Source: Haliea alexandrii
Lineage (GTDB): Bacteria > Pseudomonadota > Gammaproteobacteria > Pseudomonadales > Halieaceae
DNA: 64,000 nt
Assembly (NCBI RefSeq): GCF_003719295.1
Contig: NZ_RFLW01000002.1
Coordinates: 52,763 to 116,762 of the forward strand
Direction: 5' to 3'
A model generated the notes under the pieces. The model ran no database searches. It saw only the letters and a program-made list of their open reading frames with translations, and had not been told where the DNA came from. The stretch's first letter is position 1. Every line of letters starts with the position of its first letter. Below are positions 29,101 through 37,859 of this stretch, in pieces. The position numbers were made by a program, and so were the translations under genes.

Positions 29101-32100
29101 CGGCGTGCCCTGGAGCTGTTTGGCTACGGTTCCGGTGACATGATCGGCCGGAGCGTGGAAATTCTCATGCCGGAGGCGCAGCGGCAAGGGCACATCGCCA
29201 TGCGCGACGCCTTTGCCCACGCAGCGCGCACCGGGGCACTGCGCAACAGCAACGCCCGCGAGCTGTTCGCCACGCACAGCGATGGGCATCTCATCCCCGT
29301 GGAAATCAGCCTTAACCCCATGGGGCAGGGCCCGGGATTGCGCATCATTGCGGCACTGCGGGACATCACCGAACGCAAGGCCATGCAACGCGCCCTGACC
29401 CTTCGCGACCAGGAGTACAGCAGGCTGGTTTCTACCATTCCAGGCACGGTGTACCGCGCACGGGCGGATGAGCACTGGACCATGTTGTATATGAATGATG
29501 CGGTGGAGGATCTGACGGGTTATCCGGCGAGTGATTTCATCAATAATGCCGTGCGCAGCTATGCGAGCATCATACACGTGGACGATGTGGGGCACGTCAG
29601 TCATGCCATTCGCGAAGCCATTGCCGAAGACCGTACGTTTGCGCTGGAATACCGCATTGTCGATAGCCTCGGTGAGGTGCGCTACCTGTTCGAGACCGGT
29701 CGTGCCGAGTACGATGACGAAGGCAGTAGTAATACGCTTGTCGGTACATTGATTGACATTAGCCCGCGCATGCGCGCCGAACAGCAACAACAGGAAAGTG
29801 AGCAGCGCCTGCTGCTGATCGCCGAGGCCGCCGACCTGGGGCTGTGGGAATACCTGCCGGAGGGCGACCGTTTCATTACCAACGTGAACTTCACTCGGCT
29901 AATGCGGTATGCGCCGCTGGAATTACGCGAGAGCGCTGATACCTGGTCCCCCCTGCGCGATGGCATTGATAGCGTGGTGCGCCTGACACACCCGGACGAC
30001 CTCTCCCGCGCCCTGACGCTGGCGAACGATTGCCTGGAGGGGCGCACGGAGCTGTATCGCTGCGAATACCGGCAGCTTTGTGCTGACGGCGAATGGCGCT
30101 GGTTCCTCGACGTGGGTCAGGTGGTTGAGCGAGATGAAGGCGGGCGCATGACACGTATAGCGGGCGTGCGCATCAACCACCACATAGAGCGCCTGCTGAC
30201 CGAAGAGCTGGAAACGGCGCGTGATGAAGCTCAGGCGGCAACAGCGGCCAAGTCGAGCTTCCTTGCGAACATGTCCCATGAAATTCGCACCCCCATGAAT
30301 GCCATCATGGGGATGATACACCTCGCTCAGCGCACACAGCTGGACGACCGGCAGCGCGACTATCTGACAAAAATTGAAGTGTCGGCCACAACACTCCTGT
30401 CGATCATCAACGATATTCTTGACTTCTCCAAGATCGAGGCCGGTAAGCTGAGCATCGAGACTATTGCCTTCTCACTGGAAGAGGTGTTTGACCGACTGGC
30501 CAATAACACGGGGAGGCGTGCTGCAGAAAAGCATATTGAGTTTCTGTTCAAGCTGTCGCCGGAGCTGCCCCGACTTGTACTGGGTGACCCGGTGCGTCTC
30601 GGGCAAATTCTGGTCAATCTCTGCAGTAATGCGGTCAAGTTCACGGAAGATGGCGGTGAAGTGATCGCGGCCGTGGACGTTCTCGAGCGTGGCGAGGATC
30701 ATGTCGTTTTGCATTTCAGTGTGTCCGATACCGGCATCGGCTTGACGGCGGAGCAGCAGTCGATGCTGTTTCAGGCCTTCAGCCAGGCAGACCCTTCCAC
30801 CACCCGTAAATACGGCGGCACCGGCCTCGGCCTGGCCATCTGCAAGAACCTGGTGGACATGATGGGCGGGGATATCTGGGTCGAAAGCGAATACGGGGTT
30901 GGCTCGGTGTTTCACTTCACGCTGCCCTGCGGTGTACAAGAGGCACCGGTTGCCCCGGAGCCGCTCCAGCATCGGGTAAGCGTGTTGATTGTGGACGAAA
31001 ATGCCAATGCCCGGGACATTCTCGGCAATTACCTGAGTGCTTTTGGCTTCCAGCTGGGATATGCCGCGAATGCCGCGGCTGCGCGGGAGGAACTCCAGCG
31101 CAGCGCAGGCGAAAACCCCTATACGGTGCTGCTGGTGAACTGGAAGCCCGGGGCTATGACCGGCACAGAGCTGGTGCAGCAGCTCCAACACGACCTTGCC
31201 CCTGCAGAGCTGCCTGTTGTGGTGATGATGTCGGCCTTCAGTCCCGGCGAGATGGAACAGGCAGCGGGTGACCCTGGGATTGCGTATTTCCTGACCAAAC
31301 CGGTGACGCCATCGACTCTGTTCGATGCCATTATGCAAGCGGTTGATGGGCAACGGCAAAACGGGCTGCCGGCCAGTTCGGCCACTGAGAACATGCAGGC
31401 AGCGCTGGCAAGCCTTCGCGGAGCGCATGTCCTGTTGGTTGAAGACAACCTCGTCAATCAGGATGTGGCAAGGGAATTGCTTACAGGGTACGGCGTGCAG
31501 GTGTCCATTGCTGGCCATGGTCGCGAGGCACTGGAACTACTGGAAAACCATCGCTTTGACGGCGTGCTGATGGACTGTCAGATGCCGGTCATGGACGGCT
31601 ACGAGGCTACGCGCCGGATGCGAGCCAACCCCCGCACAGCCGATTTGCCGGTTATCGCCATGACGGCCAACGTGCTGCCCGGGGACCGTGAGCGTGTACT
31701 CGCCGCGGGCATGAACGACCACATTGGCAAGCCGCTTGATGTGGCAGTGATGCTGACCACCATGGCGCGCTGGATTGTACCTGCGCAACCCCATGATGAC
31801 AGCGACGCTGGCGCGGCGCCCTCTCGCGAGGTATCTGGCTATTTTCCGGCCGCCGCGCGTGAATTGCCTGGGGTTGATGTTGCGGCGGGTCTTGCCCGCT
31901 TGCAGGGCAACGAAGGGGTGTACGGGCGTATCCTGCACGGATTTGCGGTCGATCAGGCACAGTTTGTCCAGGAGTACCGTACAGCGGTACAGACAGGAGA
32001 CTGGCAACAGGCGAAATTGCGTGCGCATTCGCTGAAGTCGCTGGCGGGCACGCTGGGTGCCGTGCAGTTGGCGCAGGCCGCGGCTGAACTGGAGTCGGTC

Positions 32101-32451
32101 AGTCATCCGGATACGCACGGCCCGGCAGAGCAGCAGGCGGCGTTGCTGGCGGTGGAGCGGCAGCTACGACCATTGCTGGAAGCCCTGCAGGCGTTACCGC
32201 TCGCGCGCGCAGAGACAGAAAGCGGTGAACCTGCAGGTGTGCTCGCGGCGGATGTCAGCGCGGCGCTGGTGTCCCTGCGTTCTCTGTTGGCCGATGACGA
32301 TGCCGCCGCCCGGCACGTTCTGGAGGTTCAGGCGCCAATCCTGCGGGGTGCGGCGCGCGACCGCTATCAGGCACTGCAGCGTGCGCTGGCTCGCTACGAC
32401 TACGAGCGCGCGCTGAAGCTGGTGGATGACTGGTTGTCGCGCGGCGAGTAA
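26143..32451 (+). CDS. Giant hybrid sensor kinase (SBP_bac_3, dCache-like, 5 PAS, HisKA, 2 REC, HPt)
   Basis: A 2,102-residue phosphorelay kinase, GTG start. Order: signal peptide or anchor (~1-40), a periplasmic solute-binding-like SBP_bac_3 domain (~55-285), helix (~300-320), second helix (~343-365), a dCache-like sensor (~366-660), helix (~664-684), then five PAS domains (about 705-820, 830-950, 960-1080, 1085-1210, 1215-1345). HisKA has His1379 in [13 protein letters not shown] and the HATPase shows DTGIGL and [10 protein letters not shown]. The first receiver lacks the phospho-Asp: Asn1666 in LLVNWKPG. The second has Asp1811 in LMDCQMP. The HPt His1962 lies in [10 protein letters not shown], which closes the relay. 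Amino acids or aromatic ligands may bind the periplasmic domains. It pairs with the HD-GYP regulator upstream. Confidence 0.9.
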   Translation: MQPLFLRLAALLPVLSRPAVRILSPLVLCFAGFCSVAVSAAVSDQLTLTAEEKAWLQAHPVLRVGSEVDWAPYNFHEGGKPQGFSVDVIRLVAQRLGVELEFIGPEHWPELEDRLLNGSIDVLLNTVRTPGREQSMLFSPPYGSAPVGIASHLDAPVTSLPPESRLRVAVPRGFFTERLLPELHPDIELVIAEGTVESLMAVALGEADATVGVYPVLRQQITANLLGQLAITGDYRLPDPDLTRLRLAVRKDQVVLDLLLRKALDTVSRHERAEILGRWQVSDQALRPSAHQGSVLMGESLEVLVGLAVIVALVVAALLFLLRGISPQRQLSLFSGARFRFTVYAVALLFLSITVLAAQATLNRLESEARSDQALILNSINSGVQSGLELWFERQVAYLLELLRADDARGHVAALARSEIPGKPEASARALQQLIRARSNHDRPYFVLLSPRGEVIAGSEGVELGKPYALESIAEHIDAVDVGSGHLLLAIDHDVSGHDHHLALLQAVPDAEGNATAFLLIESGDRAAVDSLLHAARAGRTGESFIFNRRGEVLGGSRFSAEFRRLGERYPGISSPRGYPLLTDPGVNLLEGESPAAPMDTWPLTRMAGQASSGLDGVDTQGYRDYRGVPVMGAWAWSSLLDLGVATEIDVAEVLQQHRLVERLVYAVALAITILVISMLAFVLRLSERGRRYLQRQLREQSEEMRAVGSAVEQSPVSVFITDSTGCIEYVNPAFTRLTGYTAAEATGHTPRLLKSGEMEPAFYEDLWRTIAAGEVWHREVTNVTREGRRVWCDEVVAPVFDPAGGISNYVGLLQDVTETRRLLAELHEAELSRTDSLRAARASIWEWDILTDQWFWEDSIVRELGLEPSDTQADGEWYLSLVHPDDREALLDALHRGVTTAAPVEADYRLRRADGSTIYIHARGQVRCDDTGKSVFMTGVNFDVTELELARRQEAEQQQQFEALLESAPDALVITDANGFITLVNRRALELFGYGSGDMIGRSVEILMPEAQRQGHIAMRDAFAHAARTGALRNSNARELFATHSDGHLIPVEISLNPMGQGPGLRIIAALRDITERKAMQRALTLRDQEYSRLVSTIPGTVYRARADEHWTMLYMNDAVEDLTGYPASDFINNAVRSYASIIHVDDVGHVSHAIREAIAEDRTFALEYRIVDSLGEVRYLFETGRAEYDDEGSSNTLVGTLIDISPRMRAEQQQQESEQRLLLIAEAADLGLWEYLPEGDRFITNVNFTRLMRYAPLELRESADTWSPLRDGIDSVVRLTHPDDLSRALTLANDCLEGRTELYRCEYRQLCADGEWRWFLDVGQVVERDEGGRMTRIAGVRINHHIERLLTEELETARDEAQAATAAKSSFLANMSHEIRTPMNAIMGMIHLAQRTQLDDRQRDYLTKIEVSATTLLSIINDILDFSKIEAGKLSIETIAFSLEEVFDRLANNTGRRAAEKHIEFLFKLSPELPRLVLGDPVRLGQILVNLCSNAVKFTEDGGEVIAAVDVLERGEDHVVLHFSVSDTGIGLTAEQQSMLFQAFSQADPSTTRKYGGTGLGLAICKNLVDMMGGDIWVESEYGVGSVFHFTLPCGVQEAPVAPEPLQHRVSVLIVDENANARDILGNYLSAFGFQLGYAANAAAAREELQRSAGENPYTVLLVNWKPGAMTGTELVQQLQHDLAPAELPVVVMMSAFSPGEMEQAAGDPGIAYFLTKPVTPSTLFDAIMQAVDGQRQNGLPASSATENMQAALASLRGAHVLLVEDNLVNQDVARELLTGYGVQVSIAGHGREALELLENHRFDGVLMDCQMPVMDGYEATRRMRANPRTADLPVIAMTANVLPGDRERVLAAGMNDHIGKPLDVAVMLTTMARWIVPAQPHDDSDAGAAPSREVSGYFPAAARELPGVDVAAGLARLQGNEGVYGRILHGFAVDQAQFVQEYRTAVQTGDWQQAKLRAHSLKSLAGTLGAVQLAQAAAELESVSHPDTHGPAEQQAALLAVERQLRPLLEALQALPLARAETESGEPAGVLAADVSAALVSLRSLLADDDAAARHVLEVQAPILRGAARDRYQALQRALARYDYERALKLVDDWLSRGE

Positions 32452-32598
32452 ACAGAGCTGTTTCCCGCTTTCAGCAGGTGCGTTTCCGCCGTTCAGGCAT
32501 TCATACCATCGCTCGTTTTGCGGCGCCGCGGCTTTCGGCTGCCTGTTTGCCCCCGTATCCTCACCGGCAACCCATAATAACCAGAGGCAATTCAGGTA

Positions 32599-34296
32599 GT
32601 GCAATACGAGCAGGAAGTAGACTGGCTGGTGGCCGGCAGCGGCGCTGCCGGCATGACCGGTGCGGTAGTGGCACACCAGCTTGGCGGTCGTGTTCTGGTG
32701 GTAGAGAAAGAGCCGCGTTACGGTGGTACGACCTGTAAATCGGGCGGTGTCGCCTGGTTGCCGGGCAATCACCGGCAAGCTGATATGGGCATCGATGACA
32801 GCGCGGAGCAGGGCTGGCAGTACCTGCATGCCTTGATCGGTGACAGTGTCAGCCCGGCCCGCCTGCGTGCCTTCGCCACGCGCGCGGGCGATATGCTGGG
32901 ATTTATGATGCGCCACAGCCGGGTGGAGTTCACGCCGCTGCCGGAATATATGGATTACTACCCCACACAACCTGGCTACAAGTCGGGCGGTCGCTCCATG
33001 GACCCGGGAGCCTTTTCCCTGCGCGAGCTCGGCGAGGAAGCCGAGCGTATACGCGATGATTATTCCTCGATTCTGCGCTGCAATATTACAGTGCCTGAGG
33101 GGCGCGATCTGGGCGCCATGGGCCCTGCGGCAATCTGGTTGGGAATACGCCTGTATGCACGCTACTGGCTGGACGTTCCGGCGCGTCTGCGCGGCAAGCG
33201 CGATCAGCGCGTCACCCTGGGTGCTGGGCTGGTGGCGCGCTTGCGGCGCTCATTGATGGATCGTGATATTCCTCTCTGGCTCAATGCACCGCTGCAGGAA
33301 CTGCTGCTTGAGGATGGTCGGGTGACCGGTGCCGTGGTGCTGAAAGATGGCGTGGCACAGCGGGTGCGCGCGCGGCGCGGGGTGCTGCTGGCCATGGGTG
33401 GATTTGCCCACAATGCCAGCATGCGACAAACCTTCCAGCAGGCACCGATTGGTGCCGATTGGACCGCTGCCGCGCCCGGAGCCACCGGTGACGGTATTCT
33501 CATGGGGCAATCGCTGGGCGCGGCGCTGGGGTTCATGCAAAGCGCGTGGTGGTCACCGACCTACCGCATGCCCGATGGCAGCGTGTTGGCGCTGATCGCC
33601 GGCAAGGCCTACCCGGGCTCTATCATGGTGAATCGCAAAGGCCAGCGCTTTACCAACGAAGCACAACCCTACGAGGACGTGGTCAAAGACCAGTACGCCT
33701 CGGAAGCCCGTGGGGAGGGTGCGATTCCCTGTTACCTGATCTTTGACGCACGCTATCGCCAGCAGTACCCGGTAGGCCATATCAAGCCGGGCAAAATGGT
33801 CGGCGATGCCCAGCTCCCCGGCGAGTTGTTCAGTTCGGGGCTGTTGACGCGAGCCGACTCCCTGCAGGCGCTTGCCGCCGCACTGGATATTGATGCAACT
33901 GGCCTCGCCGCCACGGTCGAACGCTTTAATCAGCAGGCGCGCGCCGGACGCGATCCCGATTTTGGGCGCGGTGACTCCGAACATGACCGCTATTATGCAG
34001 ACCCGAAGGTGCAGCCCAATCCCTGTCTCGGCCCACTGGATACCGGTCCCTACTATGCACTGCGCTGTGAAGCGGGTGACCTGGACACCAAGGGTGGTCT
34101 GCTGTGCGATGAGCATGCGCGCGTTCTGAAGGAGTGCGGGGAGGTCATCCCAGGGCTGTACGCCGCGGGTAATACCAGTGCCGCGGTCATGGGGGATACC
34201 TACCCGGGTGCAGGAGCCACTATTGGCTCTGCCATGACCTTTGCCTATCTGGCGGCGCAACACGCACTTACCGATCAGGAGCCTGCAAATGAGTGA
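32599..34296 (+). CDS. FAD-dependent oxidoreductase, 3-ketosteroid Delta1-dehydrogenase-like
   Basis: A 565-residue flavoprotein of the succinate dehydrogenase/fumarate reductase and KstD superfamily. The FAD motif is WLVAGSGAAGMTGAVVAHQLG at the N-terminus, split here by length but contiguous in the protein, followed by VVEKEPRYGGTT. The C-terminal GNTSAAVMGDTYPGAGATIG closes the FAD site. Length and pattern match 3-ketosteroid-Delta1-dehydrogenase and related ring-desaturating enzymes better than fumarate reductase, because no quinol or heme partner is adjacent. It starts at GTG, 32599, with an AGAGG box upstream. The Rieske gene overlaps it by eight bases, so the two act together on one substrate. 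Confidence 0.85.
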   Translation: MQYEQEVDWLVAGSGAAGMTGAVVAHQLGGRVLVVEKEPRYGGTTCKSGGVAWLPGNHRQADMGIDDSAEQGWQYLHALIGDSVSPARLRAFATRAGDMLGFMMRHSRVEFTPLPEYMDYYPTQPGYKSGGRSMDPGAFSLRELGEEAERIRDDYSSILRCNITVPEGRDLGAMGPAAIWLGIRLYARYWLDVPARLRGKRDQRVTLGAGLVARLRRSLMDRDIPLWLNAPLQELLLEDGRVTGAVVLKDGVAQRVRARRGVLLAMGGFAHNASMRQTFQQAPIGADWTAAAPGATGDGILMGQSLGAALGFMQSAWWSPTYRMPDGSVLALIAGKAYPGSIMVNRKGQRFTNEAQPYEDVVKDQYASEARGEGAIPCYLIFDARYRQQYPVGHIKPGKMVGDAQLPGELFSSGLLTRADSLQALAAALDIDATGLAATVERFNQQARAGRDPDFGRGDSEHDRYYADPKVQPNPCLGPLDTGPYYALRCEAGDLDTKGGLLCDEHARVLKECGEVIPGLYAAGNTSAAVMGDTYPGAGATIGSAMTFAYLAAQHALTDQEPANE

Positions 34297-35350
34297 TTCT
34301 CGCTACGCATTTCTGGAGCCGGGGCGCTTTGCCCGCGGTTGGCATATTGTTGCCTTTTCCAGCGAACTCGAGCCAGGCGCCGTACAGCGCCTGCACTATT
34401 TCGGCGTTGATCTGGTGCTGTTTCGCGGCGAGTCCGGCGTGGCGGCCGTGCTGGATGCGCATTGTCCGCACCTGGGTGCTCATCTGGCCAGCGACGGCGG
34501 CAGGATCGTTGGCGATACGCTGGCCTGCCCCTTCCACGGCTGGACCTTTGCCGCCGATGGTGAGTGCATCGACATACCCTACGCTGCACGCATACCGGAG
34601 CGGGCGCGCCATGCGCTGCGCGGTTGGCCGGTACTGGAGCGCAACGGTTTCATTGCGGTGTGGCATGACCCTGAAGGAGAGGCCCCCGAGGATTACCTGC
34701 CCGTCATCAAAGAGTGGGGCGATGGTGAAGCAGGCTGGGGCGACTGGCGTTTTCACCGCTCGCGTATCCGTGCGCAGCCCTGCGACGTGATCGAAAACAT
34801 TGTGGATATTGCCCACTTCCCCCATGTACATGGTGGGGAAGTGCGCGAATTCGAAAATCGTTTCGGCGAGCGCACGGTCACTCAGGTGTCGCGTGTGCAG
34901 CAGACCGCATCTGCGCGCAGTGTGATTCCGCCGGGCTTGCCGTTCGACATGGAGGCGATGCGAGCACAGAACGTTGAGAACCCCGCAGATGCCTGGGGCG
35001 ATGCTACATACCACGGCCCGTCCATCATGTATTACTACACCGAATCCCGCGGTGGTGCTGTGGACTATCGCAGCTGGTGGGTGAACTACCATACGCCGGT
35101 CAACAGCGAGGAAGTCGACCTGTGCAGTGCGGTCATCGTCAGCGGGCTGGATGGGGAACCGGTGCCCGAAGAATTTGCCGAGCAATACGCCATCGGCGCA
35201 CACGCCGCGTTCGGCCAGGATGTGGAAATCTGGAAAGACAAGGTGTACCGGGCCGATCCGATACTCTGTGATGGCGATGGCCCGATCAACAAGCTACGCC
35301 GCTGGTACGAGCAGTTCTACCTGCCGCGCAATAGAGCCGCGCAGCCCTAA
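34289..35350 (+). CDS. Rieske oxygenase, KshA-like
   Basis: A 353-residue oxygenase component. The Rieske [2Fe-2S] site is CPHLGAHL (C-x-H) and CPFHGW (C-x2-H). The mononuclear iron site is NIVDIAHFPHVHG, giving an N-x2-D-x2-H-x4-H arrangement, close to that of 3-ketosteroid 9-alpha-hydroxylase. The length is usual for KshA. It starts at the ATG at 34289, after CAGGAG, with an eight-base overlap into the flavoprotein gene. Together KstD and KshA activities would open steroid ring B. No dedicated reductase (KshB) is next to it. A terpenoid or bile-acid substrate cannot be excluded. Confidence 0.85.
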   Translation: MSDSRYAFLEPGRFARGWHIVAFSSELEPGAVQRLHYFGVDLVLFRGESGVAAVLDAHCPHLGAHLASDGGRIVGDTLACPFHGWTFAADGECIDIPYAARIPERARHALRGWPVLERNGFIAVWHDPEGEAPEDYLPVIKEWGDGEAGWGDWRFHRSRIRAQPCDVIENIVDIAHFPHVHGGEVREFENRFGERTVTQVSRVQQTASARSVIPPGLPFDMEAMRAQNVENPADAWGDATYHGPSIMYYYTESRGGAVDYRSWWVNYHTPVNSEEVDLCSAVIVSGLDGEPVPEEFAEQYAIGAHAAFGQDVEIWKDKVYRADPILCDGDGPINKLRRWYEQFYLPRNRAAQP

Positions 35351-35412
35351 TGGCCCCGGCGTGCAAGTTTTAGTCGCGCGATTGTCGTGATCAACGTTCT
35401 GGAGGAACGCGT

Positions 35413-36225
35413 ATGAATCAAACCGAGTTTCTCGCCCGTTATGGTCCCGCAGCGGTGGTTACCGGCGCATCCTCCGGCATTGGCGCTGCGTTCGCCACAC
35501 TTCTGGCTGAAGCAGGCTTTCACTTGCTGCTGGTTGCACGGCGCGCCGACCGGCTACAGGCGCTGGCTGGGAAATTGATTGCCGCGCACGGCGTCAAGGT
35601 GACGGTGTGCGCCGCGGATCTGGCCGACCCCGCTGCTATTGATTCAGTGGCGCAGGCAGCGCAGGGGCTGGATATCGGTCTGCTGGTCAGCAATGCGGGC
35701 TTTGGGCTCAAGGGCCCGCATCAAGGCAACGACCCGGAGCGCATGGCGGCACTGCTGCAGGTCAACTGCGCGGCGCCCATGCAGCTCACCCATCGCGTTA
35801 TTCCTGCGTTAGTGCAGCGAGGCAAGGGCGGGATCATTCTCACCAGTTCCGTGGAAGGCTTTATGGGCATTCCGTTCTCTGCCGCCTATGCGGCGAGCAA
35901 GGCCTTTACCAACAGCCTGGGGGAATCACTCTGGGGCGAGCTGCAGCCGGCGGGAATCGACGTGCTTGCCCTGTGCCCGGGTAGCACCGATACCGAGGCG
36001 CATGCTTTGCAAGGCATCGATCCAGCCACTCTGGAAGGCATGATGTCGCCCCGTGAAGTCGCCGAACTCGCGCTGCTGAACCTGGCTAATGGCCCGGTGT
36101 ATATTGCGGGAGAGCAGAACAAAGCCATGTTTGATGCGTTGCTCGGCATGCCGCGTCGCGATGCCCTGCGCCAGATGGCAGACAACATACGTGCCGTGCT
36201 GTTGCCGCGGGGGCAAAAGCCATGA
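35413..36225 (+). CDS. Short-chain dehydrogenase/reductase
   Basis: A 270-residue classical SDR. TGASSGIG is near residue 18, the Ser is in ILTSSVEGF and the Tyr-Lys pair is in YAASK near residue 158. Length and the FMGIPFSAAYAASKAF segment resemble the DHRS7/11-beta type that acts on steroids and fatty alcohols. It is the third gene of a plus-strand operon after the flavoprotein and Rieske genes and is coupled to the following SnoaL-like gene by an ATGA overlap. Confidence 0.88.
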   Translation: MNQTEFLARYGPAAVVTGASSGIGAAFATLLAEAGFHLLLVARRADRLQALAGKLIAAHGVKVTVCAADLADPAAIDSVAQAAQGLDIGLLVSNAGFGLKGPHQGNDPERMAALLQVNCAAPMQLTHRVIPALVQRGKGGIILTSSVEGFMGIPFSAAYAASKAFTNSLGESLWGELQPAGIDVLALCPGSTDTEAHALQGIDPATLEGMMSPREVAELALLNLANGPVYIAGEQNKAMFDALLGMPRRDALRQMADNIRAVLLPRGQKP

Positions 36226-36683
36226 GCGAGCCAACGCTAACGACACTGCTTGCTGAACGCGCAATTTACCGCAACCTGGTTGCGGTCGCGCGGGCCATGG
36301 ATAGCCGCGATTGGGACGGCCTCAAGGGCCTCTTCATGCCCAATGTGACAGCCGAGCTGGGCACCGGTGAGCTGCAGGGGGCTGAGGCGATTGTCGCGTT
36401 GTTGCGCTCATTTCTGGATGCCTGCGGCCCAACCCAGCACCTGCTGGGCAATGTGCTGATTGACGTGAACGGTGACCATGCCAGCAGCCGCGCCTATGTC
36501 AGCGACATGCACCTGGGTAGCGGTGCGAGGGAGGGCCAGACCTTCAGCACCCTGGGCGATTACCACGACGAATGGCAATGGGTTGATGGATGCTGGCTAT
36601 TGCGCCACCGCTGCAAACACAACCGGGGCCACATCGGTTCCTTTGCCGTGCTGGGGCCCGGCCCCGAGCACTGGCAGGCCTGA
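36222..36683 (+). CDS. SnoaL/NTF2-like protein
   Basis: A 153-residue protein with the SnoaL-like fold. The start LLAERAIYRNLVAVARAMDSRDWDGLKGLF is the usual helix pair, followed by the beta strands ending in WVDGCWLLRHRCKHN. Family members are small cone-shaped isomerases, dehydratases or binding proteins; in steroid pathways ketosteroid isomerase has this fold. The catalytic Tyr/Asp set of a true ketosteroid isomerase is not evident from inspection. It ends the plus-strand operon. Confidence 0.75.
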   Translation: MSEPTLTTLLAERAIYRNLVAVARAMDSRDWDGLKGLFMPNVTAELGTGELQGAEAIVALLRSFLDACGPTQHLLGNVLIDVNGDHASSRAYVSDMHLGSGAREGQTFSTLGDYHDEWQWVDGCWLLRHRCKHNRGHIGSFAVLGPGPEHWQA

Positions 36684-36692
36684 CGCTGCGAC

Positions 36693-37781
36693 TTACGGCT
36701 GTTCCGCCAATGACATGAGCAAGCCGCGTTGTGCGGGCGCGCGATTATCCAGAAGTTCCAGCCAGGCTGTGCGTAGGGCACTGGCCCCGCGCTGGTGTTC
36801 AATCAGTGTGTGCTGCGCAGTTGCGCCGGCGATCTCGGCACTGGCCTGGGTTGCTCGCTCCATAATAACCCCGTGCCCCCACTCCTGCTCGCGCTTGGCG
36901 ATCTGGGCCGGGGCGAAAAAAAACTCCGGCCTGGGGCCGGGGAGCGCTTCTTTGTTGGTTGGCGCATCCCAGTGCGTGAGACCGACACTGACGCTGGCCT
37001 TTAGCTGTGAGCCGAGGCCGCGGTGTACCGCGCCGATAACACCGGCGTCACCCGACATGTCGACATAGATGCTGGCCTGCTTTTCAATATCCGCCTCTGC
37101 GCCATAGTTAATCACCCGGTCGTAACAACCCAGCGTGCGGACAAATTCGCTGTTTCCGGCGGATGTCAGGCCCACTACGGGCGGGGCGTCGTCACGCTGG
37201 TGCAGTAGCCAGGCGAGTCCGTAAGCGGTTTTGGAAGAAGCGGAGCCAATAATGATCTGGCGGGACTGAAACCAGGCCTTGTCCTGCAGGTAGTCGCAGA
37301 GCACGTAAGCCGTTGAAAACAAGGGAAACAGCAGGCTGCGCTGATTCTCCATGGCCTGCAGGAAGTCGGCTTCGGTAGTCATACGGCGGAAGTTGTTGTA
37401 CAACCCCGGCAACGCCTGTCGATGCGCGGCGACATCCGTGAGTTGATCGTGCCGAATACGGCCTGCCGTGAGCAGGGTGTGGCTGGCCATCGGAAAGAAG
37501 CCCCAGAGCCGCTCGCCCACCGGTATGTCAGAATGCGCGGACTGCAGCACGGTGCCGCTGCCCCAGGCCGGGACGTTGCCCCAGGGTGGCGGTGCCGGAT
37601 AGTACTGCCAGTAGCCAATCATGTCGCCACTGGCTGCATAGCTGACATTGTTGGATGTCAGCGCGAACTGGTCGATGCGCACCAGCAACTGGTCGCTGGT
37701 CAGCGCGAGGCTCTCACGCTGTAACAGGCGGGTCTCGCGAAAATTGTCGCGCTTTACCTGGAATTCGCTGATGACGGTCAT
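36693..37781 (-). CDS. DUF2855 family protein
   Basis: A 362-residue protein that fits DUF2855, a family related to medium-chain dehydrogenases: an MDR-like fold with a GSASSKTAYGLAWLL element near the nucleotide-binding glycine loop. The motifs LQDKAWFQSRQIIIGSASS and WGVNYGAEA-type segments appear in order. No zinc ligands are obvious, so it would be a zinc-free member. I chose the ATG at 37781; the frame is open to 37838. It is the last gene of the minus-strand catabolic group and is convergent with the SnoaL gene at nine bases' distance. Confidence 0.8.
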   Translation of the reverse strand: MTVISEFQVKRDNFRETRLLQRESLALTSDQLLVRIDQFALTSNNVSYAASGDMIGYWQYYPAPPPWGNVPAWGSGTVLQSAHSDIPVGERLWGFFPMASHTLLTAGRIRHDQLTDVAAHRQALPGLYNNFRRMTTEADFLQAMENQRSLLFPLFSTAYVLCDYLQDKAWFQSRQIIIGSASSKTAYGLAWLLHQRDDAPPVVGLTSAGNSEFVRTLGCYDRVINYGAEADIEKQASIYVDMSGDAGVIGAVHRGLGSQLKASVSVGLTHWDAPTNKEALPGPRPEFFFAPAQIAKREQEWGHGVIMERATQASAEIAGATAQHTLIEHQRGASALRTAWLELLDNRAPAQRGLLMSLAEQP

Positions 37782-37859
37782 GGGCGGCTCTCGTTGCGAA
37801 CGACGCATGATAGTCGCACCCGTTGCAATGCAAGACAACCGCCGCTTTGCAGTTGCGGC

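Noticed and set aside
28651..29790. A 379-residue open frame opposite the PAS region of the giant kinase.
   Set aside because: It is antisense to a continuous domain string and has no recognisable domain.
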